Assembly (NCBI GenBank): GCA_001604435.1
Contig: LVBO01000337.1
Coordinates: 1-9,742 of the forward strand
Origin: Synergistales bacterium Syner_01
GTDB lineage: Bacteria; Synergistota; Synergistia; Synergistales; Aminobacteriaceae
DNA: 9,742 nt
Reading direction: 5' to 3'
Notes under the pieces: generated by a model
Database searches by the model: none
The model's input: only the letters and a program-made list of their open reading frames with translations
What the model was told of the DNA's origin: nothing
Translations under genes and position numbers: made by a program
Shown: one piece after another, positions 1 to 6,512 of the stretch
Numbering within the stretch: position 1 is the stretch's first letter
How the letters are laid out: each line of letters starts with the position of its first letter

Positions 1-1
1 G

Positions 2-1588
2 CTTATGAAAGAGTATGAGATGCGAGACGGCTTTGCATTCGAAGCCAGGGCGCGGAAAATCCTCAAAGGGCTCGGGTTTGCCGACGAAGACGCGTTTTCT
101 ACCTGCGGCAGCTTCTCCGGAGGCTGGAAGATGCGCCTTCATTTGGCGTCGCTGCTCCTCGTTTCTCCCGACATACTCCTTCTGGACGAACCGACGAACC
201 ATCTTGATACCGAGAGCATGGAGTGGCTGGAAGGCTGGCTTTCCGTGTTTTCGGGAACAATTATCGCGGTCTCTCACGACAGGCGTTTTCTTGATGCGAT
301 GTGCACCTCGGTCGCGGAACTTTCACTTGGCTCCCTTTCACTCTATCAAGGAAATTTTTCCGCGTACGTCGAAGAGCGGGAACGCCGCATCGACGATCTT
401 CGCAAGACGCAGAAGCAGCAAAAGGAAGAGATTGCGCGCATCGAGGAATTTATCGAACGTTTTCGTTATAAGGCCTCCAAAGCCTCTTCCGTGCAGAGCC
501 GGATAAAACATCTTGAGAAGATCGAGCTCGTCGAAATAGAAGAAGAGACACAACGTGTGCATTTCCGTTTTCCGCCGTGTACACGAAGCGGCCTCGAGAC
601 GATCGTCCTCAAGGATGTCGAAAAACGATACGGAGATAAGGTCGTACTTCATGACGCGTCGCTTTCCATTCAGAGAGGAGAGAAAATAGCCCTCGTCGGA
701 GTGAACGGCGCCGGGAAATCGACGCTCTCGCGGCTCCTGGGCGGAACGGAGCCCCCTTCTTCAGGATCGGTCCGTTTCGGTCATAACGTCAAACTCGCTT
801 TTTTCTCTCAAGAGTCTTCTCAGAATCTTGACTATACAAGGACTGTCTGGGATACGCTCTCTTCAAGAAATACAGCGTGGTCGGAAAGGGAAAAAAGGAA
901 CCTTCTCGGGGCTTTTCTCTTCGGAGGAGACGATATCTATAAATCCGTCTCCGTTTTGTCGGGAGGAGAAAAGTCGAGACTCGCTCTCCTCAAACTTCTT
1001 CTTGAAGAAGCGAACGTGTTGATCCTCGACGAGCCCACGAACCATCTGGATATGCAGACGAAAGATCTCTTCCAGAGAGCGCTTCTGGAATACGACGGCA
1101 CGCTTGTCATCGTGTCGCACGACCGTTTCTTCCTGGATAATTTAGTTGACAAAGTGATTGAGATAACTGCCGGCTCTTTAATTGTGTACCCCGGGAACTA
1201 CTCCTGGTTCATCGAAAAAAGGCGGGAACGTCTTGCATCGGAAGCCTCGCTTGTTTCGTTTAAAAATGGAAGCGCATCATCCGATACACCTCCCCAGGAC
1301 GGAATACGGAACCTCAAACGAATGGAGGCGGAGAAAAGAAACGCGCTCTACAGGCGCAAAAAAAAAGTTCTGGACACGATGGAACCTCTCGAAGCACGCA
1401 TCGAACATCTCGAAAGAGATCAGGCCGAACGCGATGCTCAGCTCTGCGATCCATCGTTCCTTACGGACTCGATCAGGGTTTCAGCGCTTCTGATCGAACG
1501 GAACGAAGCCGCCCGCCAGATTGCGGATCTTCTCGTGCAATGGGAGGAGTTGGCCGAAGAGGTAGACCGTATAGAAAGAACGGGGTAA
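2..1588 (+). CDS. ABC-F family ATPase (translation factor type), 5' end cut off by window
   Basis: The gene enters from the left edge already in frame; the first ATG at 5 is internal, because the first ATPase domain lacks its Walker A and Q-loop. Numbering from that ATG, domain 1 shows its signature FSGGWKMR (37-44), Walker B ILLLDEPTNHLD (57-68) and H-loop SHD (90-92). A charged helical linker follows at about 115-185. Domain 2 is complete: Walker A GVNGAGKST (232-240), signature LSGGE (318-322), Walker B with D342, and SHD (371-373). A charged coiled-coil tail runs from about 435 to 527. Two soluble ATPase domains, the DEPTNHLD motifs, the interdomain linker and the absence of membrane segments define ABC-F proteins, which act in the cytoplasm on the ribosome E site rather than as transporters. 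The tail resembles Uup/YdiF-type members; whether this one protects against an antibiotic cannot be told. About 67 bases separate it from the next gene, with no clear terminator, so the two may be cotranscribed. Confidence 0.93.
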   Translation, partial: LMKEYEMRDGFAFEARARKILKGLGFADEDAFSTCGSFSGGWKMRLHLASLLLVSPDILLLDEPTNHLDTESMEWLEGWLSVFSGTIIAVSHDRRFLDAMCTSVAELSLGSLSLYQGNFSAYVEERERRIDDLRKTQKQQKEEIARIEEFIERFRYKASKASSVQSRIKHLEKIELVEIEEETQRVHFRFPPCTRSGLETIVLKDVEKRYGDKVVLHDASLSIQRGEKIALVGVNGAGKSTLSRLLGGTEPPSSGSVRFGHNVKLAFFSQESSQNLDYTRTVWDTLSSRNTAWSEREKRNLLGAFLFGGDDIYKSVSVLSGGEKSRLALLKLLLEEANVLILDEPTNHLDMQTKDLFQRALLEYDGTLVIVSHDRFFLDNLVDKVIEITAGSLIVYPGNYSWFIEKRRERLASEASLVSFKNGSASSDTPPQDGIRNLKRMEAEKRNALYRRKKKVLDTMEPLEARIEHLERDQAERDAQLCDPSFLTDSIRVSALLIERNEAARQIADLLVQWEELAEEVDRIERTG

Positions 1589-1640
1589 AACGCCGAGTGT
1601 GCAAGATCTTTCTATCGATATCGAAGTGCCGTAAATCTTG

Positions 1641-1648
1641 GGAGGAGG
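1641..1648 (+). promoter_or_regulatory. Ribosome binding site GGAGGAGG fixing the ATG start at 1656
   Basis: GGAGGAGG lies 7 bases before the ATG at 1656. In-frame TTG codons at 1638 and 1653 overlap or crowd this site, so the ATG is the best start. Confidence 0.8.
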
Positions 1649-1655
1649 ATGCTTG

Positions 1656-2480
1656 ATGCGCATTTTTTCGAATCTGTCCAGTCGTGGACATATCAGGGAG
1701 AGGAACTTTTTCCTCCTCTTCTTTTTGTGCCTTTCGGTGTTCATTCTATCGAAGGCGAACGCGGCTTCCGCTGAACCGAAGCACACGCGGGGAGAGAAAC
1801 TGCTTCATCATTTCGTAGAGGAATTCAAGCCGGAAAAAATACACATGATCCTGGAAAATGAGCCGAACGACGAGGGGCTAATAAGAGAGTTGTATCTTGA
1901 TGTCACCGGCTGCGATATCGGCGGAGTGCGTATTGATTCTTTGAGATTGCGCGCAGTCGGCGTCACGCTCACTCCACCTTCTCGATGGGGGCAAGAAGGG
2001 GGGCTCGACGCGAAAGAAGTGCTCAATGTCCACGTTTTCGCCTCCATTACGGAGAAAGACCTGAACGAAAACCTGCTTCAAAAACAGTTCGGCGACGATG
2101 ACGAATGGCACAACCTTCAGGTTCGGATGACGCCCGACGGGATATACGCGCGCGGGAATTACCACGCCCGGGTGCTGTTCACGCTGAATATCCTCATCGA
2201 GATATTCAGCAAGTTCAAGATCGTCGACATGCAGCAGGTCTGGCTCGACGACTATACTCTTCGTGTCAATCGCGTCGATGTTCCGGACTTCATCACGGAA
2301 AAAGCTGTCTCTCAGATCCAACCGCTTCTCGACTTGAGCAAGTTCATCTTTCCTTTACGCCTCTCCTCCATCACGTTCAACGAAGGGAGCATGACGATAG
2401 CCAGCCGGGTGTTACCGGAACCTTTCGAAGGAATCGTCTATACCTACGAGAAAAATGAAAAGACGGAGGAGAATAACTGA
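1656..2480 (+). CDS. Secreted LmeA/DUF2993-like protein
   Basis: 274 residues from the ATG chosen by the ribosome binding site. The N terminus has basic residues (R10, R14, R16), a hydrophobic core at about 18-32 and possible AxA cleavage sites (ANA at 34-36 or ASA at 37-39), so it is probably exported. The mature part has features I associate with DUF2993/LmeA proteins: repeated beta-strand segments (LYLDVTG; VRIDSLRLRAVGVTL), an ITEKDLNENL segment, a strand pattern VRMTPDGIYARGNY, and a C-terminal LSSITFNEGSMTIASR strand pair. Known members bind lipid; mycobacterial LmeA works in lipomannan maturation in the cell envelope. Family membership is judged from pattern only and no catalytic residue is visible. 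A periplasmic lipid-binding role is inference. It follows the ABC-F gene on the same strand and ends before a hairpin terminator. Confidence 0.55.
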   Translation: MRIFSNLSSRGHIRERNFFLLFFLCLSVFILSKANAASAEPKHTRGEKLLHHFVEEFKPEKIHMILENEPNDEGLIRELYLDVTGCDIGGVRIDSLRLRAVGVTLTPPSRWGQEGGLDAKEVLNVHVFASITEKDLNENLLQKQFGDDDEWHNLQVRMTPDGIYARGNYHARVLFTLNILIEIFSKFKIVDMQQVWLDDYTLRVNRVDVPDFITEKAVSQIQPLLDLSKFIFPLRLSSITFNEGSMTIASRVLPEPFEGIVYTYEKNEKTEENN

Positions 2481-2497
2481 CGCGAGCTGCTTGCAGT

Positions 2498-2533
2498 ACG
2501 GGGAGGTTCCGAAAGGAGTCTCCCCGTTTATTC
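2498..2533 (+). terminator. Hairpin with GAAA tetraloop between convergent genes, likely terminator
   Basis: A 13-bp stem pairs 2498-2510 (ACGGGGAGGTTCC) with 2515-2527 (GGAGTCTCCCCGT), including two G-U pairs, closed by a GAAA tetraloop at 2511-2514. A short T-rich tail (TTTATT) follows on the plus strand; the minus-strand side has no T-run. It lies directly between the stop of the LmeA-like gene (2480) and the stop of the oppositely oriented hydrolase gene (2528), where a terminator is expected. The tail is weak, so efficiency is uncertain. Confidence 0.65.
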
Positions 2534-3427
2534 ACTCTGCCGGGCAAACGCCTCCAGGTACCCCCTGATACTATTGTAGAGAAACATACGCTCACGTTCT
2601 CGTATATCGTGATCCATTCGCCGCCAAGCGGCAAGAAAAGGATCGCGTTCCAGAAGTTCCTCGAGGAAGAGCTCTTCGTCGCCCGGTTCCGCTTTGCCCC
2701 GAAGGAGACCAAGGATGACGTCCTTCCAGAACAGCAGCTGCTCTTTGGCGAATGTGAGCATCTCTCTTGCTCCTTCCGCCGCACCGAAATGACCGTAGCA
2801 GATTCGGGAGCATCCGCGCTCCAAAAGCTTGTCAAGGGAGGCCAACGTGACATCGGGGAAAAAACGGGGCGGGGTCGCAGGCCGGAGATAGGGGAAAGGT
2901 TCTTCCCCTTCAAGATAGACTCCGGCGGCTTCCCCGGCAAAGAGAGTCAGCGCGCCGTCGTCGTCGAAAAGGAAACTCTGATGGTGCGCCGCATGACCCG
3001 GTGTATCTACAACGGAAAATCCTTTCGGCAAAGAATCTATCGAAAGGATTTTCTCCAGCGGGACAGGAGATGGCTTCCCGTAGAGCAACGCTGTTTCGCC
3101 AAGCGTTTGTATGCTTCCATGCCAGAGGGCCGAAGGATCGACCAGGTGCGGCACGCCCTTTTGCGGGGCTGCAACGGAGGCGCCGAAGTCTCTCGCGGCA
3201 AGCCCGGATGCTCCGGCATGATCGATATGAATATGGGTCAACAGCACGGCGTCGACACGGCCGTTCCCTTTACTGTTCACCGCGTCACGAAGCAGTGGCC
3301 AGGTAGAGGGCGGCCCCGGGTCGACGATATATGTCTTGTCTCTTGCAGCATCCCGCAAAAGCCATGCTGAAACAAATCGCCTGAAACCTGTTTTCGGTAA
3401 CGGGAGGTCAATCAGATGGAAATCCAT
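2528..3427 (-). CDS. Metallo-beta-lactamase-fold hydrolase with C-terminal helical extension
   Basis: 299 residues. The metal-binding motif THIHIDHAG is at 64-72 (H65, H67, D69, H70), followed by TPGHAAHH with H145 (142-149) and YGHFG with H213 (211-215). These are the expected motifs of the glyoxalase II/RNase Z-like superfamily. The position that normally carries the bridging Asp reads AGEAAG, with Glu166. Residues about 216-299 form a charged, probably helical tail beyond the core fold. The family hydrolyses thioesters, phosphoesters, lactones and other substrates, so the substrate here is unknown. There is no signal peptide, so it is cytoplasmic. The ATG at 3427 is 9 bases after the ldt stop, with AGGA upstream inside the ldt end, so translation is probably coupled to ldt. 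Confidence 0.88.
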   Translation of the reverse strand: MDFHLIDLPLPKTGFRRFVSAWLLRDAARDKTYIVDPGPPSTWPLLRDAVNSKGNGRVDAVLLTHIHIDHAGASGLAARDFGASVAAPQKGVPHLVDPSALWHGSIQTLGETALLYGKPSPVPLEKILSIDSLPKGFSVVDTPGHAAHHQSFLFDDDGALTLFAGEAAGVYLEGEEPFPYLRPATPPRFFPDVTLASLDKLLERGCSRICYGHFGAAEGAREMLTFAKEQLLFWKDVILGLLRGKAEPGDEELFLEELLERDPFLAAWRRMDHDIRERERMFLYNSIRGYLEAFARQSE

Positions 3428-3436
3428 TGCATCGTC

Positions 3437-4135
3437 CTACTCCGAAATGAAAACTTTCATTCCAATGAAGACCTTTTCCTTTAATTCTTCGAGATCTTCG
3501 TTCCAAAGGCGAACGCACCCCTGAGTGATCATTGTCCCGATCGAATCCGGATCGTGGGTGCCGTGTATACCGATTCCCTTCCACCCGGGGGTTCGCAGTC
3601 GTATGAACCAAGGACCGTACGCGCCCTGAATAGGTCCTTTCCCATCACCGAAATCATAGGTCCATTTTTTTGAATCCTGAATCTGCTGAACGGAAAAACT
3701 CCCGACGGGCGTACGATGATCCCCCACTCTTTGCTTTTGTCCGCCGTTCGCTCCGATGGCGATATGATACACGCGCTCGACCTCCTCGCCTCTGTAGAGG
3801 TACATTCGAAACTGACCCTTGACAACATGAAGCCAAGGTTCATCGATCCGCGCGTCATGAGGAGGCGCGGGCGGCCGCAAGATAACGCGAGGTTCCGCTG
3901 AAACGAGAGGTTCGGACTCGGGTTCGTGTTCGGGTTCAGGCCCGGGTTCAGGCGCAGGAGCAGGAAACGGCGTCGGCTCCGGAGAAGGGGCCGGTGCGGG
4001 AGCGGAGATTTCTTCTTCTGCGCGATGTTCAAGTATCCGGTACCACTGCCAGGCGGAAACAGCAAGTACCAACAGGACGATCAGAAGCGCTGCCTGCTTC
4101 GCCCACTCAGGTACTTTTCTTTTGCCATAAAACAT
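3437..4135 (-). CDS. Membrane-anchored L,D-transpeptidase (YkuD domain)
   Basis: 232 residues from the ATG at 4135. A basic N terminus precedes one membrane segment (about 15-35, AALLIVLLVLAVSAWQWY), with no obvious cleavage site, so the protein is probably anchored with its C terminus outside the inner membrane. A Pro/Ala/Glu-rich spacer (about 44-92) follows, likely spanning part of the periplasm. The YkuD domain (about 100-232) contains GDHRTPVGSF (138-147), IHGT with H191 (190-193) and the nucleophile motif TQGCVRL with Cys207 (204-210). Such enzymes form 3-3 peptidoglycan cross-links or attach proteins to peptidoglycan; which applies here cannot be told. The usual Ser two residues before GC is Thr204, a mild substitution. 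The reading frame stays open upstream to 4420, but that extension overlaps the divergent gene and lacks a ribosome binding site. Confidence 0.9.
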   Translation of the reverse strand: MFYGKRKVPEWAKQAALLIVLLVLAVSAWQWYRILEHRAEEEISAPAPAPSPEPTPFPAPAPEPGPEPEHEPESEPLVSAEPRVILRPPAPPHDARIDEPWLHVVKGQFRMYLYRGEEVERVYHIAIGANGGQKQRVGDHRTPVGSFSVQQIQDSKKWTYDFGDGKGPIQGAYGPWFIRLRTPGWKGIGIHGTHDPDSIGTMITQGCVRLWNEDLEELKEKVFIGMKVFISE

Positions 4136-4143
4136 GAAGCGTG

Positions 4144-4150
4144 CCTCCTC
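4144..4150 (-). promoter_or_regulatory. Ribosome binding site fixing the ldt start at 4135
   Basis: Read on the minus strand, GAGGAGG lies 8 bases before the ATG at 4135. Upstream in-frame ATGs have no comparable site. Confidence 0.8.
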
Positions 4151-4185
4151 GTCGTACGGTGCGGAAGTTCTCACAACAGAATTCG

Positions 4186-4194
4186 ATTCTATCA
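4186..4194 (-). promoter_or_regulatory. Extended -10 promoter element for the ldt-hydrolase unit
   Basis: The minus strand reads TGATAGAAT: a TGn extension plus TAGAAT (5 of 6 to TATAAT). The -35 region 17 bases upstream is poor, as is common for extended -10 promoters. The start of transcription would be near 4179, giving a leader of about 44 bases. A short inverted repeat, AGAAT-TCG-ATTCT (4178-4190), overlaps the -10 and could be an operator; this is speculative. Confidence 0.5.
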
Positions 4195-4260
4195 TGGAAA
4201 CGGGAAGAAGAAAGAGATGAAAATACCTACCGAGTTTACTCTTTCTTTTTTTGATCCCTC

Positions 4261-4289
4261 TTGCTTTTCTGACTTGAAGGTCGTACACT
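4261..4289 (+). promoter_or_regulatory. Weak candidate promoter for the decarboxylase gene
   Basis: TTGCTT (4261-4266), a 17-base spacer and TACACT (4284-4289) give a partial sigma70-type match. It is divergent from the ldt promoter and lies 40 bases before the gene start. Other placements are possible. Confidence 0.3.
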
Positions 4290-4312
4290 GCATAGGTTTT
4301 TAGATTACCCCT

Positions 4313-4322
4313 AAGGAGGAGG
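4313..4322 (+). promoter_or_regulatory. Ribosome binding site AAGGAGGAGG supporting a GTG start
   Basis: The site lies 7 bases before the GTG at 4330, which decides in favour of GTG over the ATG 12 codons further in. Confidence 0.8.
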
Positions 4323-4329
4323 TAGAGAC

Positions 4330-5505
4330 GTGGAAAACGAGTTTCAGTTCGACCTCGAACGCTACATGTCCAAGGAGAATTTTGCGCGGATAAAGGCGTT
4401 CTCCGATGACAAAGAGACACCTTTTCTTATCGTGGACTTGAAAAAGGTCGAGGAAAAGTACGATGAACTTCTTGATTCACTGCCCTTTGCGAAGATCTAT
4501 TATGCCGTGAAGGCGAACCCTCTTGAAGAGGTGCTCCGTATGCTTGTACAAAAGGGAAGCTGCTTCGACATCGCTTCCATTTACGAGCTGGATCACATTC
4601 TTGCACTCGGCGCTTCGCCGGACAGAATCAGTTACGGCAATACCATAAAAAAAGCTCGAAATATTGCGTACGCATTCTCCAAGGGAGTCCGCCTTTTTGC
4701 GACGGATTCCGAGAGCGATCTGCGAAAGATTGCGAAAAACGCTCCCGGATCGCGTGTTTTTTTCCGCATCTTAACGGATGGAAGCGGCGCCGACTGGCCG
4801 CTCTCCAGAAAGTTCGGCGCGCACCCCGACACGATTTTCAAGCTGATCATTCTGGCCGCCAAACTCGGCCTTGAACCGTACGGCATTTCTTTCCATGTTG
4901 GCTCTCAGCAGCGGGACATCGGTCAGTGGGACAACGCCATTTCCACCTGCAAGTATCTTTTCGATTGCGCTGTTGCGGAAGGAATTCCTTTAAAAATGCT
5001 CAACCTCGGAGGAGGCTTCCCCGCAACGTACATCTCGCCGACGCACGAAACCTCCGTGTACGCGGCGGAGATCATCCGCTTTCTCAAGGAGGACTTCGGC
5101 GAGGAGCTTCCTGAAATCATCCTCGAACCGGGAAGATTCATGGCAGGCGACGCGGGCGTCCTCGTCACCGAGGTCGTTCTCATATCGAAGAAATCGGAAG
5201 CGAACCAGTACTCATGGGTATACCTCGACGCCGGAAAATTCGGCGGCTTGATCGAAACGCTCGACGAGTCCATCAAATACCCGATCTACTCGGAAAAAAC
5301 CGGCCCTGTCCAGGAGACCATTCTCGCCGGCCCCACCTGCGACAGCATGGACATCCTGTACGAAAACGAAAAATATGCCCTTCCCGCGTCTTTGGAGGAA
5401 GGCGACCGTCTCTACTTTTTCACCACCGGAGCGTATACACAAACATACTCCTCCGTTTGTTTCAACGGCTTCCCTCCTCTCAAAGCGTACGTTCTTGAAA
5501 AATAA
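4330..5505 (+). CDS. Ornithine/lysine decarboxylase, PLP-dependent fold type III
   Basis: 391 residues with a GTG start. It carries the full alanine-racemase-fold decarboxylase signature: the PLP lysine K61 in YAVKANP (58-64), HVGSQ with ring-stacking H189 (189-193), phosphate-binding NLGGGFP (225-231), EPGRF (266-270), GPTCDS with catalytic Cys337, and GAYT with Y369. The TCDS motif is typical of ornithine/lysine decarboxylases; diaminopimelate decarboxylase (LysA) has CESGD there, so LysA is unlikely. The reaction is decarboxylation of ornithine to putrescine, or of lysine to cadaverine, in the cytoplasm as a dimer with active sites at the interface. Which substrate is preferred is not decidable by eye. 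The spermidine synthase next door favours ornithine. Its last codons contain the -35 box of the speE promoter. Confidence 0.9.
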   Translation: MENEFQFDLERYMSKENFARIKAFSDDKETPFLIVDLKKVEEKYDELLDSLPFAKIYYAVKANPLEEVLRMLVQKGSCFDIASIYELDHILALGASPDRISYGNTIKKARNIAYAFSKGVRLFATDSESDLRKIAKNAPGSRVFFRILTDGSGADWPLSRKFGAHPDTIFKLIILAAKLGLEPYGISFHVGSQQRDIGQWDNAISTCKYLFDCAVAEGIPLKMLNLGGGFPATYISPTHETSVYAAEIIRFLKEDFGEELPEIILEPGRFMAGDAGVLVTEVVLISKKSEANQYSWVYLDAGKFGGLIETLDESIKYPIYSEKTGPVQETILAGPTCDSMDILYENEKYALPASLEEGDRLYFFTTGAYTQTYSSVCFNGFPPLKAYVLEK

Positions 5506-5523
5506 AGGAAGTTCTTTTATACT
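5495..5523 (+). promoter_or_regulatory. Strong sigma70-type promoter for speE
   Basis: TTGAAA (5495-5500, 5 of 6 to consensus), a spacer of exactly 17 bases, and TATACT (5518-5523, 5 of 6). The -35 lies in the last codons of the decarboxylase gene and the -10 lies after its stop. Transcription would start near 5530, giving a leader of about 79 bases that includes the hairpin at 5538-5569. Confidence 0.65.
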
Positions 5524-5537
5524 GGCGGAAGAGTGTC

Positions 5538-5569
5538 CATCGGGGGCGGGGAAATACCCGTCCCCGATG
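5538..5569 (+). other. 13-bp hairpin in the speE leader
   Basis: CATCGGGGGCGGG (5538-5550) pairs with CCCGTCCCCGATG (5557-5569) with one G-T wobble and a six-base loop GAAATA. A second small stem (5570-5573 with 5578-5581, loop ATTG) follows immediately, and the speE ribosome binding site is 24 bases downstream of the main hairpin. There is no T-run, so it is not an intrinsic terminator. A role in mRNA stability or leader control is inference. Confidence 0.6.
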
Positions 5570-5592
5570 CGCTATTGAGCGCGTACTTTGTG

Positions 5593-5600
5593 AAAGGAGG
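5593..5600 (+). promoter_or_regulatory. Ribosome binding site AAAGGAGG supporting the GTG start of speE
   Basis: The site lies 8 bases before the GTG at 5609. The next in-frame ATG is 20 codons later and would remove part of the N-terminal domain. Confidence 0.8.
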
Positions 5601-5608
5601 CTTGTCCC

Positions 5609-6454
5609 GTGGAAATACGTAGAAAGCGGACAAACGAACTGTGGTATACCGAGGAACAGAGCTCGAACATGAAACTCTCTCTCCGCGTGTCGGATGTTCT
5701 TATGAATATCACCAGCCCGTATCAGGATATCCTGCTCGTCCAGACCGAGGAGTACGGCAGGATGCTGGTGCTCGACGGCGCGATCCAGATAACTGAACGA
5801 GACGAGTTCTGCTATTCGGAGATGATGGCCCATGTCGCACTCTGTTCCCATCCTTCTCCGAAGAGAGTGCTTATTGTCGGCGGCGGAGATGGCGGAGTGC
5901 TCCGAGAAGTGCTCCGTCACAAATGTGTCGAAAAAGCGACGCTCGTCGATATCGACGAGGAAGTGATCAACGCGTCGAAAAAATACCTTCCCACGATCAA
6001 CGTTGCCCTGGAGGACCCGCGCGCGGATGTTCGCCCGATGGACGCGATCAAGTTTATCGCCTCCACCAGAGACGAGTTCGACGTGGCCATCGTGGACAGC
6101 ACCGACCCGGTCGACTTTGCCGCCGGATTGTTCCGTTCCCCGTTCTACATGGATATTTTTTCTGCGCTGAAAAAGGACGGCATGGTGGTCGCCCAGACGG
6201 AATCACCGTTTACCGACGCATCCGTGGTCAAGGGAGCGTTCAACGAGATGAGCTCGGTTTTCCCCATCGTGCGGATGTGCTGGGGAGCTATGCCCACCTA
6301 CCCAAGCGGGATGTGGACCTACACCTTAGGATCGAAGACCGTCGACCCGGCGTATATCCGAAGACCAGCTCCCGAAGGGACGAGATACTATACGGAGGAC
6401 ATCCACAAAGCGGCATTCGTGCTTCCGCCTTTTGTTAAAGACTTGCTGAAATAA
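5609..6454 (+). CDS. speE: Spermidine synthase (polyamine aminopropyltransferase)
   Basis: 281 residues, normal for the family. SpeE transfers the aminopropyl group from decarboxylated S-adenosylmethionine to putrescine, giving spermidine and methylthioadenosine. Diagnostic motifs are QITERDEFCYSEM (60-72), the nucleotide-binding GGGDGG (91-96), VDID (113-116), the catalytic DSTDP (D163 as general base, 163-167) and PTYPSGMWTY near the C terminus. The N-terminal small beta domain (about 1-55) is present. The preceding gene would supply putrescine. The decarboxylated SAM must come from SpeD, which is not in this window. A related enzyme using cadaverine or another amine cannot be excluded. Its promoter and leader hairpin suggest expression separable from the decarboxylase. 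Confidence 0.93.
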   Translation: MEIRRKRTNELWYTEEQSSNMKLSLRVSDVLMNITSPYQDILLVQTEEYGRMLVLDGAIQITERDEFCYSEMMAHVALCSHPSPKRVLIVGGGDGGVLREVLRHKCVEKATLVDIDEEVINASKKYLPTINVALEDPRADVRPMDAIKFIASTRDEFDVAIVDSTDPVDFAAGLFRSPFYMDIFSALKKDGMVVAQTESPFTDASVVKGAFNEMSSVFPIVRMCWGAMPTYPSGMWTYTLGSKTVDPAYIRRPAPEGTRYYTEDIHKAAFVLPPFVKDLLK

Positions 6455-6471
6455 CGAGCATACTCTATAAT
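6443..6471 (+). promoter_or_regulatory. Promoter for arcC
   Basis: TTGCTG (6443-6448), a 17-base spacer and a perfect TATAAT (6466-6471). The -35 lies in the last codons of speE. Transcription would start near 6478, giving a leader of about 35 bases. The ribosome binding site AGGAGG (6494-6499) is 13 bases from the ATG, rather far. Confidence 0.6.
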
Positions 6472-6512
6472 ATACAAGTCAACTTCCACATTCAGGAGGG
6501 AATTATACAGAG

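Noticed and set aside
1603..1624. Palindromes AAGATCTT and TCGATATCGA after the ABC-F gene
   Set aside because: They are short, AT-balanced and without a T-run or loop; too weak for a terminator, and an operator cannot be supported.
1638..1655. TTG at 1638 or 1653 as start of the LmeA-like gene
   Set aside because: The strong GGAGGAGG at 1641-1648 lies after the first TTG and too close to the second; it fits the ATG at 1656.
2609..3370. Open frame of 253 codons on the plus strand opposite the MBL-fold gene
   Set aside because: No family motif is visible; the minus-strand protein has a full set of metal-binding motifs and a ribosome binding site.
4136..4420. N-terminal extension of the L,D-transpeptidase up to 4420
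   Set aside because: It would overlap the start of the divergent decarboxylase gene; the ATG at 4135 has a strong ribosome binding site directly before a typical membrane anchor.
4330..5505. Diaminopimelate decarboxylase (LysA)
   Set aside because: The active-site motif is GPTCDS, typical of ornithine/lysine decarboxylases, not the CESGD of LysA.
5538..5569. Hairpin as an intrinsic terminator of the decarboxylase gene
   Set aside because: There is no T-run after the stem; mixed sequence follows.
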